The translations under genes were made by a program, and so were the position numbers. Below the pieces are notes generated by a model, which saw only the letters and a list, made by a program, of their open reading frames with translations, searched no databases and was not told the origin of the DNA. This document shows positions 42,001 to 54,000 of a DNA stretch of 64,000 nucleotides, in pieces. Location of the stretch: assembly GCA_037043455.1 (NCBI GenBank), contig JAWPHD010008228.1, positions 1 through 64,000 on the forward strand, in the 5' to 3' direction. The stretch comes from Cyrtodaria siliqua (Eukaryota; Mollusca; Bivalvia; Adapedonta; Hiatellidae). Numbering within the stretch: position 1 is the stretch's first letter; every line of letters begins with the position of its first letter.

Positions 42001-45000
42001 TTAGGGCCATCGTACCATCGTGCATCGACTTGTAAAGGTCGATACGGGATGGTTCGATGGCCCTAACGGAACACCGTACAAATGCCATTCGATTCACAGC
42101 AGCATATATTAAACATACGATCTTGAGATGCGTTTCTTTTTCCTTTATTCAATCCTATATGTTTGGCTTGTTTTTGCTTGCCTTAGATTGTCCTGAATTT
42201 GAAATTGAAACGTTTATTGGCCACATGGGAGTAGGCTGTTCGGACATCGGGTCGTCATCAGTGTTTGCTAACATTTCCGATGTACACATCTGCTTGGAAT
42301 CATGTCTGGATACAGTCGGCTGTAAAGCCACCACGTACGATCACGTCGACTTCAGATGTACATATCATGGGTCAAACTGCAGCGGAACAACAGCTAATGA
42401 AAATACCACATTTATACAGCGGTACTGTATTGAACAAGGTGCGTAAACTGGTTAAAAACGATTGTGCAATTTTGGATCATCCCAACCTTATTAATGTTGA
42501 ACTTTTTGTGGGGGGCTCCAGGGAGGATTCTGTCAGATAGACTGATGTTTCATCGGTAAAAAGTCTTACATTTGATTTTACAGTGGCTGGTTCGTCGTTT
42601 GTATAGACAATTAATTGGATGGGTCCGAGTTACGACCCTTTTGGTACTCCGTGTTAACTCAGAGACAACTCTTAAGTTTGCCTCCAGGCTTGTTTGTATT
42701 AATTATTAAAAGGAAAGACGATGGCTTATCAGAGTGTTTTTTTTTTAAATTTAATATTTAGTTTTGTATGTTTATATATATAAATATATATGTATTCGAC
42801 TATCGAAAAGTTTATATAGTTTATATGCTCATAGGTTTTATGACCCATTTAAAATATTTGAATACATTATATATAAGCTCATACATTTCAACAAAATGTT
42901 TTTTTTTCTTAATTTACAATGCTGCTGTTCTTTGGGACACGATCAAACTGTATGATATGAGCCATATTTGATAGCAAAGGAACGTAAAAATATGCCAAAA
43001 TAAATTAGTGTTTATTTCTGCAGTACACTTACCATATACAATCTAGATTTTAAATTATTAGCTTATAGTATTATACTTTCCTGCTGGCCTCGAGCCATTT
43101 AGGAATAAGAAAATAACTATTAAATGTATATCTTTAACTTGTGAATGGTCTAAGAAAATGAGTCTTAGTTTTGATAAATCTGTCAAGTACTTTAGCAATT
43201 GTTGACATTTAGTGAGTTCAGTTTGCCGGTGCAATTTCTTTTTCAAAAACAACTTTTTGTTTTAATGTTGGTTTTATCATTGGATTGGAAATCACTTAAC
43301 AAAGATAACGAGTTAATTGAAAGAGGTCAAGTATTTTAAAAAGTTATGGCGAGTTAAAAATAGAAATTTCACCATACAATGTCGTTGACTTCGCCGAAAA
43401 TATATTTCTTCGGCACAAGTTTCTGGATTGTGAGTATATAATAAAATGAATAATTGTTGGTTTGTCATACTGGATAATTGTTGGTTTATCATACTGGATG
43501 TGCTAAAGCACTCGCGGAAATGTTTTCTCAATTCTTGATGAAAATAAATCCTATATTAACTGCAAACCAACAAACATATATATTAATTTTAAATGTCAAC
43601 GCCGAAGGCCAGCAAATCTTGTGATCAAACAACATCTCCTCTGAAACTCAAGGGTAGAATTTGACGACAATCTTTAAACAGTCTTCTTTTATGAAACTAA
43701 AAGAGGTAAAGGCCTATTGTTTTACATTCCTTAAATGTATTTCCAGCACCGTTGTACAACTACACTCAGATCTGCCACAACTGCGCTATAGGACCGGACT
43801 GCCAACAAAACTTTGAACGAGTAGATTCTACATTACTAGACTATGGATGTAATGAAACCTGTCAAACCATGACTGATTGTCAAGCACTCGTCTATAATTC
43901 CGAAATTTATACATGCTTCGTATATCAGTGCGGTCAAGTAGAGCAAAGGATTGGACACACGACGTACCGATTGACGCCCTATTCAGGTTTGGCCTCTACA
44001 AAGCTTCAATATTGTTACTATAAGGATCTATTTTCAGGCAATTGTATTTAGGGGGATGTCTGTAGGTAACTGTAAATCAATGTTAGACATACACTTGCAT
44101 GAATGAATGGTGTTTTACGGCACGTCGACACATAAATAGGTCATATTGTGCGCAAAAAATTATGAATGATGAAGAAATGAGGGATTAATCAAACATTAAT
44201 GTATAAAAAATATATAAAGATAAAACTATTTACAAGTAAGGGATGAAATGGTAGTAATATAATATATATATGTAAATCAACAAATGCCCGAAAACGGGTA
44301 TATAAAGAAGTAAATATGAATGAATGAATGAATGAATGAATGAATATATGTGTTAATACAACTTTTAAAATCAGTATAAGGTAATTTGGTATCCCCAAAA
44401 TAATTGTTGGTGTTTACAAAGTCCACGGTGGAATTTGTGGTACTTTGTACTTGGCAATTAAATTTAGGTCGATTTCAGTGTCTCTCAATTTTGGTTTAGT
44501 ACGAAGACCAAATGATCGAATGGCCTTCGGTTTTCGATCAAAAAGATGTTCATAACTTGGGTTAAAAACATTATCAAAAGTTGGGTTTGAAGGGTTAGAC
44601 TTTAATTTAATGGCGTATTGAAGGGCTAATTGGTCCCGTCTATGAGACAGTGACGGTTCATTAGCTTCAACATATAGACTTTCAGCTGGTGGTGTACGAA
44701 AGGCACCTAAGGCGAGTCGTTATCCTTGATTATGTATAGGATCGAGCATCTGTAAGTATGACTTGCGAGTCGATCCATATACTATTGAGCCGTAGTCCAG
44801 CTTGGATCTGATAAGAGATCTATAAAGTTGTAAAAGGACTTTACGATCTGCTCCCCAGTTAGTGTTTGCAACAACTTTAAGTAAATTAAGAGCTTTAAGG
44901 CACTTGGCCTTCAAGTATTTAAGGTGTGGTATGAACGTTAATTTACGGTCGAAAATAAGACCAAGGAATTCTCATCCACTACTGGTATTGGTGAGCCATC

Positions 45001-48000
45001 CAGTGTTAGATGAGGGTCTTCATGATGTTTACGTAGTTGACAAAAATGCATACAATTAGTTTTAGATTTAGAAAATTTAAAACAATTTTCATCAGACCAG
45101 GTCTGAAGTTTATTGAGACATTGTTGAAGTTGTCTCTCAATAGTGTTCATGTCTTTTGCACGGTAACATATAACAAAGTCGTCAACATATAGAGAGAAAT
45201 CCACACCAGGATTGATGCATTTAACTATACTGATAATTTTTATACTAAAAAGGGTGACAGAGAGTATGCTGCCCTGTGGAACACCCATCTCCTGTTCATG
45301 AATGTCAGAGAGGGATGAACCCATTCGGACACGAAACTGTCTATCATCTAAGAATTTCTCTATAAAAATTGCTAATCGACCTCTAAGACCAAGGTCATGA
45401 AGATCATTCATGATACCGTACTTCCATGCAGTATCATAAGCTTTCTCCAAGTCAAAAAATACAGCGACTAGATGTTCTTTCTTTACGAAAGCTTCCCTAA
45501 TAAATGATTCAAATCGAATGAGATTGTCTGTTGTGCCTCGTTGGCGCCGGAATCCACTTTGATACTTTGTTATCAGCTTGTTGGATTCCAGGTACCAAAC
45601 GAGTCTCTCATTAATCATTCGTTCTATGGTTTTACATATACAACTCGTTAAAGCAGTAGGGCGATAATTTATTGCGTCCGTATGATCCGTTCCAGGTTTG
45701 GGGACTGGAATAACGATTTGGAATTAATTCATCCTTTATTCACTCGTATTAACGAGGTCGTATCATTTAAAGTATAGCGAAAACCTACGAATGCCACTGG
45801 GAGCTCGACTTGCCAAGTGAAAAAATGTCGATACTTACGGATGCCGGGAAGTTTATAGTACTGGTCCTGCCCAGTAAAAATGGGGTGGTCTGCCTCTACC
45901 ATAAAATATCCGACCGTCATATATAGCCTTAATATGTTCTTAAAATGACGTAAAACACAAATAAAACAAACAGCCAATACTCACGTCACACCTGAAACGA
46001 CAATGTTATGAAGAAGGCCTTAAATAAGCATTACATCAAATGCTAATTTGAAAATGACTTTTATTATCAACCATTTTGTGTTTTTGATTGTCTTATTTGA
46101 CCTTTTATTCATTTTTAAATGTGTTCTTTATTTCTGTGTATGTTTGTGGTTGACTGTCGTCCTTGAATGCTGCTTTTCCTGTTCGATTTGTATATCTATA
46201 TTTAAAAATATATCACTATACCGGGATAGAAAGCAGCCCGTATCTTGCCCGGGATCCCCACGGCTATAAATATAAAGAAACTCTATTATTAGGTGCGTTA
46301 TTCCATAGATTTTACAATGTCGTAGTGGTATGTTGTAGAGTGTCGAGAGTACGAGATATTCACATACGCCGGTGAAAGCGGCAACGACATTGTCATAGGG
46401 ACAGAAAAGTATGCAACTGGGGCAGAGTTCTGTCTGGAACGCTGCCTCGATCAACCGGATTGCAGAGGTAATCCTAATTTCAACATTAACATAGGTTATT
46501 CATTTTCAAAAAAAAAAAAAAAAGTATTCGTTTTTAATGCAAACTATATAAATGTCTAATTGTTTCTCCCCACCCCTCAGTATATATCAAATTGTAATGT
46601 GTCACACCAGACAATTTCCTAAATGTGTTTCCCACTCCCCCACCACACACTCACCACCCATATACACAGTATATATTAGATTGTAATGAAACAGTTTACA
46701 ATACTACAACACAACACATATTAATAAACAGATATCCTATCTTAACCAATGAAGCAGCCAAAATATCACGTGGCAGCTTAACTTCTCCTCCCTCAATTAT
46801 TCACTGATTTTGATGAAAATACATTCAAAATATTCATAGTGAAAAGCGAGATGGGATAATTTATGTTGCATAAAACAATGTTTAAAGTTAAAAATGTCAT
46901 CATTTTTCGCTTTTCTCTTAAATATCAAGGTTTTGACATAGTCAAAGTTTCCGTTAAACACCTTTTTGCTCTAAATGTAAGAGAAAGACAAATACTACCA
47001 TTGGAAAGAAAATTCAACTTGTGATGGGTTTTGGCATGATGAATGAAACTCGTATCTATAAAACTCTTCATGATATGTGTGTTTAAAGTTCGGAAATAAT
47101 TTGTGAATTTTTCGCACTGTGCCACGTAAAATTTAGATAATCTTCGTAGAGTCCGATCTATGTGTTATTAGGTCTGTGACGATTTATGTGTTATTAGGTC
47201 TGTGACGATTTATGTGTTATTAGGTCTGTGACTACAATGACAATTCAATCTTTAACTTCTTCCTTTAATTTTTAATACAAAATATATTGCCTTAACTAGT
47301 TTCGTCAACTTACTTCCTGTTGAATGTAACTTTTTGTCAGAGAAGTCATTTAGTTGCACAAATGAACATCAACTCAACCAAATATATACTAAAGGAAAAA
47401 AAGAAACGCAACTCAGGAATTTCCGCTATATAATGTATATATTGCAAACCTAATTCTATGTAATATTACAGAGAAATTCCAAGATGTTTTGTAAGGGTTG
47501 TAGCTGGTTACAGAAAGGACTGAACTGTGGTGCTGTAGAATTTTTAAAAACGGTACCCTTTGTAACACGAAATTTTTAAATATTTGAAAATTTTAGCAAT
47601 TTCAGTACTGTATTTAATGTAAAGAGATTGCAAACTGTTGCATCCTTAGTTTGCTCACCTGCTTGAGCCAAAACGGGTATTCCCTCAATAATGCGACTTT
47701 GAAGCGATAATATTTGTTATGTTTTGTGTTGTTTTAGTCTTTTCTCCGAAAGGAAAATTCTAATGAAGCCACGTACCATTCATTTAACCACAGCATATTA
47801 TACAATACGGATAGCGGAAATTCCCGAGTTTAGTATATTTGAGTTTTAAAAAAAAACCTGCGGGCTATGTAAAACGTTTTTTTTTAATACTTTCCACTTT
47901 ATTTTATCTCATCTACATTATTCAAAAATAAATGTAAAATTGTTTGATCATTTTTACAATTATGTTTAAATGTTAAAGGTTCCACGTATAATAAATTGAC

Positions 48001-51000
48001 AGAGGAATGTACGTACCATTCTGGAGACGCCCACGCTACAGATAGTAACAGTGTTTTTATAAAGAGGGTATGCAGTGAAGGTAAGTATCGACATGTAATT
48101 CGTTGTTTGGGGTACTTGTTTCAACCGAAGTTGTTTTAGACTTTTCAGATAAAATTCCACTTTCACCTACATTAATCGTATATCAGTGAAACAAACAATG
48201 TTAGTGGCAAAATTAAACACGCGCGAAAGTTGTTTTGATATTCAATGCTCAATTCTGCTGTATCAAAAACTAGAAGAAAATATATGTTTTCAGAATTATT
48301 ATCATAAAATGTTAGATCAACTTAAATTAAGACTCTCTAAAAGTTTTATAGCAAGTAAATCTGGCAAACTAAGTTATTTGAGTTTTTTTTAACTTTCTTT
48401 GTCCCATCAACAAGGAATTTTCATGAGAATTTTGGCTGCAAATTAGTTGTTTTTTCAAGGTATTTATATATCTTTAAAAAAAAACGTTGCAATGACATAT
48501 ACTTCCTGTATTATTTAAATGTATTTGCAAATGCTGAACTATATATTTGGATTTAACATTCACCCTGAACAAACGTATGCTTTATATATTCATAATACTA
48601 AAATGCAGTGTCAATTATATTCTATGTTATATTATTTTCACATCGCTTTTAATCAACGAGTGTTGTAGAAATAGGTTGGAAAAATGGGTTAAAAGTGTGG
48701 GAGTCTGTAAGGCGATGGTTAGTAATTGGATGAAAGAAGAGAAAGACAAGATGTGGGGGGGGGGGGGGGGGGGAGGGGGGCGGGGGGAGTCTCTAAGGCG
48801 ATGGTTAGTAATTGGAGGAAATAAGAGAGAGACAAGATGTGTGTGTGGTGGGGGGGGGGGGAGTCTCTAAGCGATGGTTAGTAATTGGAGGAAATAAGAG
48901 AGAGACAAGATGTGTGTGTGTGTGGGGGAGTCTCTAAGCGATGGTTAGTAATGGGATGAAAGAAGAGAAAGACAAGATGTGTGTGTGTGGGGGGGGGGGG
49001 GGGGGGGGGGGGTAGTCTCTAAGGCGATGGTTAGTAATGGGAGGAAATAAGAGAAAGACTAGATGTGTGTGTGTGTTTTGCGCGTGCGAGCGTGCGTGTG
49101 TATATAAAATATATACGTTGCTTTTGGATACTGGATGGTAGAAACATGACGAAGGAGAAACCAATCGCGGGGGTGGTAGACAAGGAGATTATACAAAAGA
49201 CAGGTAATACTAGACTAAGTGCATTGGTTTAATAAACAGTTACCTCCCTTGCAATGCTGCATGCTATTTATTACGCTTTAAACAAGAGGGCCTGTGGACG
49301 CCCTAACACGGCTCTTATAACATCAATGAAGCGAGTGACTGCATTAAAAAACAGCTAAATCAAGGGCCATAACTAAAGAATCTGGTAAAGTTTGGTAAAG
49401 ATCAGATGAAAATGAAGGCCCTACCGTATTAACGAGGCAAAATATAGCATTTTTAACTAAATCAAGAGCCATAACTCCTCTGTGACTGGTCCGACTGGTC
49501 CAACATAGAGCTAAAAAAAACAAAAATAATAATAATAATAATAATTTTAAAAAAAAAAAAAAATTAAAAAAAAAAAAAAAAAATTTAAAAAAAAATTAAC
49601 ATAAAAATATTGAAAAAAAAAAAAAAAAAAAAAATATAAAAAAAAGAAGTCATAAAATCTGCTAAAGTTTGGCAATATCAGATGCAAAATGAAGGCCCTA
49701 TCGTATGACGAGGCAAATTATAGCATTTGTAACAAAATCAAGGGCCATAACTCCACTGTTACTGGTTCGATCTGGTTGTTTTCAAAACTGACCAAGCTTT
49801 CATAGACATTAACAATCTGATAAAGTTTGGTAAAGATCCGATGAAAAATCTTAACGAGGCAAAATATATCATTTTGAACTAAATCAAGGGCCATAACTCC
49901 GCTATTACTGGTCCGATATGAATGTTTTTCAAACTTGTCCGAGCTTTCATTGATATTAACAATCTGATAAAGTTTGGTAAAGATCGAATAAACAATAACG
50001 CCTCTATCGTCTTAACGAGGCAAAATATAGCATTTTTAACTAAATCAAGGGCCATAACTCTGCTGTTACTGGTCCAATATGGCTGGTTTTCAAACTTGTT
50101 TGAGCTTTCAACGACATTAACAATCTGATAAAGTTTGGTTAAGATCGGATGAACAATGAAGCCCATATCGTCTTAACGAGGCAAAATATGGCATTTTTAA
50201 CTAAATCAAGGGCCATAACTCCGCTTTTACTAATCCGGTATGGCTGGTTTTCAAACTTGTTTGAGCTTGCAATGACATTAACAATCTGATAAAGATTGGT
50301 AAAGATCAGATGAACAATGAAGCCCCTATCATCTTAACGATGCAAAATATAACATTTTTAACTAAATCAAGGGCCATAACTCCACTGTTACTAGTCCGAT
50401 ATGGCTGGTTTTCAAATTTTATCTAGCTTTTATTGATATTAACAACGTGGTAAAGTTAAGTAAAGATAGGATGAAAAACAAAGCCCCTATCGTCTTAACG
50501 AGGCAAAATAGAGCAGTATAGCATTTTTAACTAAATCAAGGGCCATAACTCTGCTGTTACTTGTCTGATCTGGCTGGTTTTCGAACTCATCCGAGCTTTC
50601 ATTGATATTAACAACCTGTTAAAGTATGGTAAAGATCGGATGAAAAATGAAGGCCCTATCGTCCTAACGAGACAAAAGTTAACGCCGACGACGGACGGAC
50701 GACGGACAACTCGGCATTCCATAAGCTCTGCTAGCCTTCGGCCAGTAGAGCTAAAAACTGTGTAGAGGCAGCCGGTAAAAAATAACAAACGGGGATGGTA
50801 ATTGTCAGTTTTTTTTAGGCCAACATGGTGCGATATGAGATGAAATGAGATGAAGTAGTAGGACATCAAAACAATGTGGGAAGGAAGGGGCTACACTTTG
50901 GTTTATTTTGAAGATTAGTAAGTGTATGTGGCGGGAGTCATCATGTAGAACGGTGATCCACATTGGGCATGTTAATGCGAAACAAAAATGAAGTTTATTA

Positions 51001-54000
51001 AGCTAATGTTCGTTTTCCTTCCTCATTCAAGTACCATATTATGTAATACACATTTAATTTACAGCTGTAATACCATGTATACGAAACAATACACAGACCT
51101 GTATAAACTGCAGATCAGGGCCAAATTGCCAATACTCCTTTTCTTATGATGCAATGAGAAAGCCTAGGGATATAAATGTGACGATGTTGGGCGTCCATTC
51201 GGATTACAAAATTATATGGTATGTATCAGAGTTCGGTAATTGCAATCTCTTGTTTGTGCCTCCTCCGCCACCGAATGGTGAGAGAGCATATATCATTGTT
51301 TTTTCTGTCCCTCCATCTTGAAAATGTTGCGTGATTTACTTCGCACACAGTTTAACATGGATTGTTATACAGTTCGGAAGGCTGGTTCACCATATTAATG
51401 AAATGTGCATATCGATTGGACAGAAAAAGATAATGTGTATTACTGGAGTTGCGGCCCTTGTTTCTTTAAATTTTACTTACAAGTGGCCATAGTTGTCAAC
51501 AGGATGTTTCACTATCATGCCAAGATGTGAATATCAGTTCGAAAACAGAACATCGTTTATTACCGACTGTGGCACCGCTAAAGATCACAACTCCGCTAAA
51601 GTCCACTACTCCGCTATAGTCCACACACATTTCCGTCAACAAAAAAAATGAACGCCGAAGTCCACAACACTATTTCAGCGAAAAACGCAATTATAAATTA
51701 ATTGTTTTCTCATTTGTGAGAGATGTTTCAGCATTTTTTTCATTAATTTATGCAAAACATTTTTGCGCCAGATGTTTACATGCATTATAAATTATCTCTA
51801 AGAAGAAATATAAAAAGATCGGACAGGGAAAGTAGCTTTCAAGAAGGACAGTCAACCACAAAACACAGAAACAAACACGCAAACAGACAAACAAGCAGGC
51901 AAAAGCAATACTAAATGCAAACGACATCACAAACATAAAAAGAGTTGACAATAGGGCTACCGCCTTGGAACGGTCAGAGGCAAAGTAGGCCATTAAACCG
52001 GTTCTAGGGTGCACCAAACCTCACACTTACCCTACCGCCATCCCATTAAAACAGGACAGTGTAAAAAATTGAAATCCCCGCCATGATCTAATCTCTAACC
52101 AACAAGGCAGCATCAGTAGGCAATATAAGTAAAACACAAATATGCTCGTGTAAATATAATACAAAAAACAATAGCCTAGAAAGCCACAATGTAGGTACTC
52201 AGTGACTTGGCAGAAGCCAGAGCAGTAAGAGAATAAACCTTTAAGAATAAACCTGGCAGGAAGAAGCATTTAAGCGCTAAGAGCGCTCTTTACAATCAGC
52301 AAATACGTTTGTTGCAACCCTAAAGGTAACAACTGCATTAAAAGTAACTAGCTGCACTAAACGTAACACTTTTGGGACTGAAAGTAAAAACACACACTAA
52401 AGGTAATAACATAAATTTCACTAAAGACATTTTCTGCACTAAAGGTAGCACCATTTTGTACCTACACTATTTGTACCTACACTAAAGGTAACATCCCTAT
52501 ACCCTAAAGGTAACAACACATTCTTGGTAAACATTTTATTGCAAATTCAAGTTGCTCAACTAAACATGTTTTTTATTTCAGCAACGCATCTCCTCTTTTA
52601 AAGTATAAACAAAATATAAATATTAGTTTTATTATAAATATTGTAACGTTGTGTAATTTATTTTACCCCCTACCCCTCCCCCCACCCCCAGCGGCCTTTT
52701 TGCGATAGCCCTATTGTCAACTCTTTTGTGTTTGTGATGTTTAATTTGGCATTTTATTCATCTTTAAAGTTGTTCTTTGTTGATGTGTGTGTTTGTGGTT
52801 GACTGTCGTCCTTGAATGCTACTTTTCCTGTTCGATTTTTATATCTATTGTTATTACCTTTAGTGCATGCTGTTACTTTTAGTCGCAAAAGTGTTACCTT
52901 TAGTGCAGCTAGTTACCTTTAGGGTCAAACCCGGTACGTTCGGACACCTTCGTATTCAGGCACTTGTTTTGACACTTATCTGGAAGCTTTATGAAATATT
53001 TGCGTAATGAAGGGTCATATGCGGATCGTTTTCAAATGAAAACAGAATTAATCATTCCATTTAATACTTATTGAACCATTTGCATGCTTTTGTCATCACA
53101 TCTCTGGTACAGTCGGACTCTTACCGGTGCATTAGGACACCCGTTATAGGAAAACCGTAAACAGGTAAAGTTTATTTTTAAATAAAACATCACTATACAA
53201 GGTAAAAGACGGTATAGAGCCATACACAACTACTATTTAAGAGCATATAAACAAATATAGAAAAACACGCCTTTATTTTCCTGGGGCTGGAAGTGTGGCG
53301 ATGGTTTCAAATTGATTGACTCAGATTTATTAAAATTAAATTAATATTAATTGTCCTGGAAGGCGCTCAAGTAAGAGTGATACCTCTAGCATAACGCCCA
53401 AGCCTAAATCCGCACATGTTTCGTTTGAAATTACCAGTTTGATTTTATGGTTTAAACATATTTATTTTTACATCGATTGCGAAACAAGTTCTTGCAACTT
53501 AGATTAATCACTCTCAATGGCTTCCTGGGTAGAACCAGTACTAAACAATGTGGATTAATTATCTTTCTCAAGGATAAATAACGTGGCCGCGGCGAGGATC
53601 AAACCCGCAACCTACCACTGGACCACGCACTAAAACAGTTTGAATTGAGCGTATTAAGGTGTCCGATTGTACAATCCACTATTTTACCAGGAGTGTGGTA
53701 CAGTCGGACACTTTCATTTTGTCAAATAAAATGAACCCAATAATAAACGAATATAATCACCCACTACGTAACTTAATTGTTCAAATGGACACAAATTGCA
53801 AAGAAGTACGGCCAACAAGATCGAGTAACATCGCAATATTGCTGGTGCGGTTAACAGAATGCTTTGTAAATGGCGCCAAAACATGTTTTGATGACGTATG
53901 CATTATTTGACAAATCACCACTTTGCATAATAATAACAACTCAGAGCTAAGAGTTTAAATGGATAAGATTATGACATCATACGTGATTATACCGGGAAGA

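Noticed and set aside
48547..48870. 107-codon frame with a Gly-rich end
   Set aside because: Its C-terminal half is the G-run tandem array.
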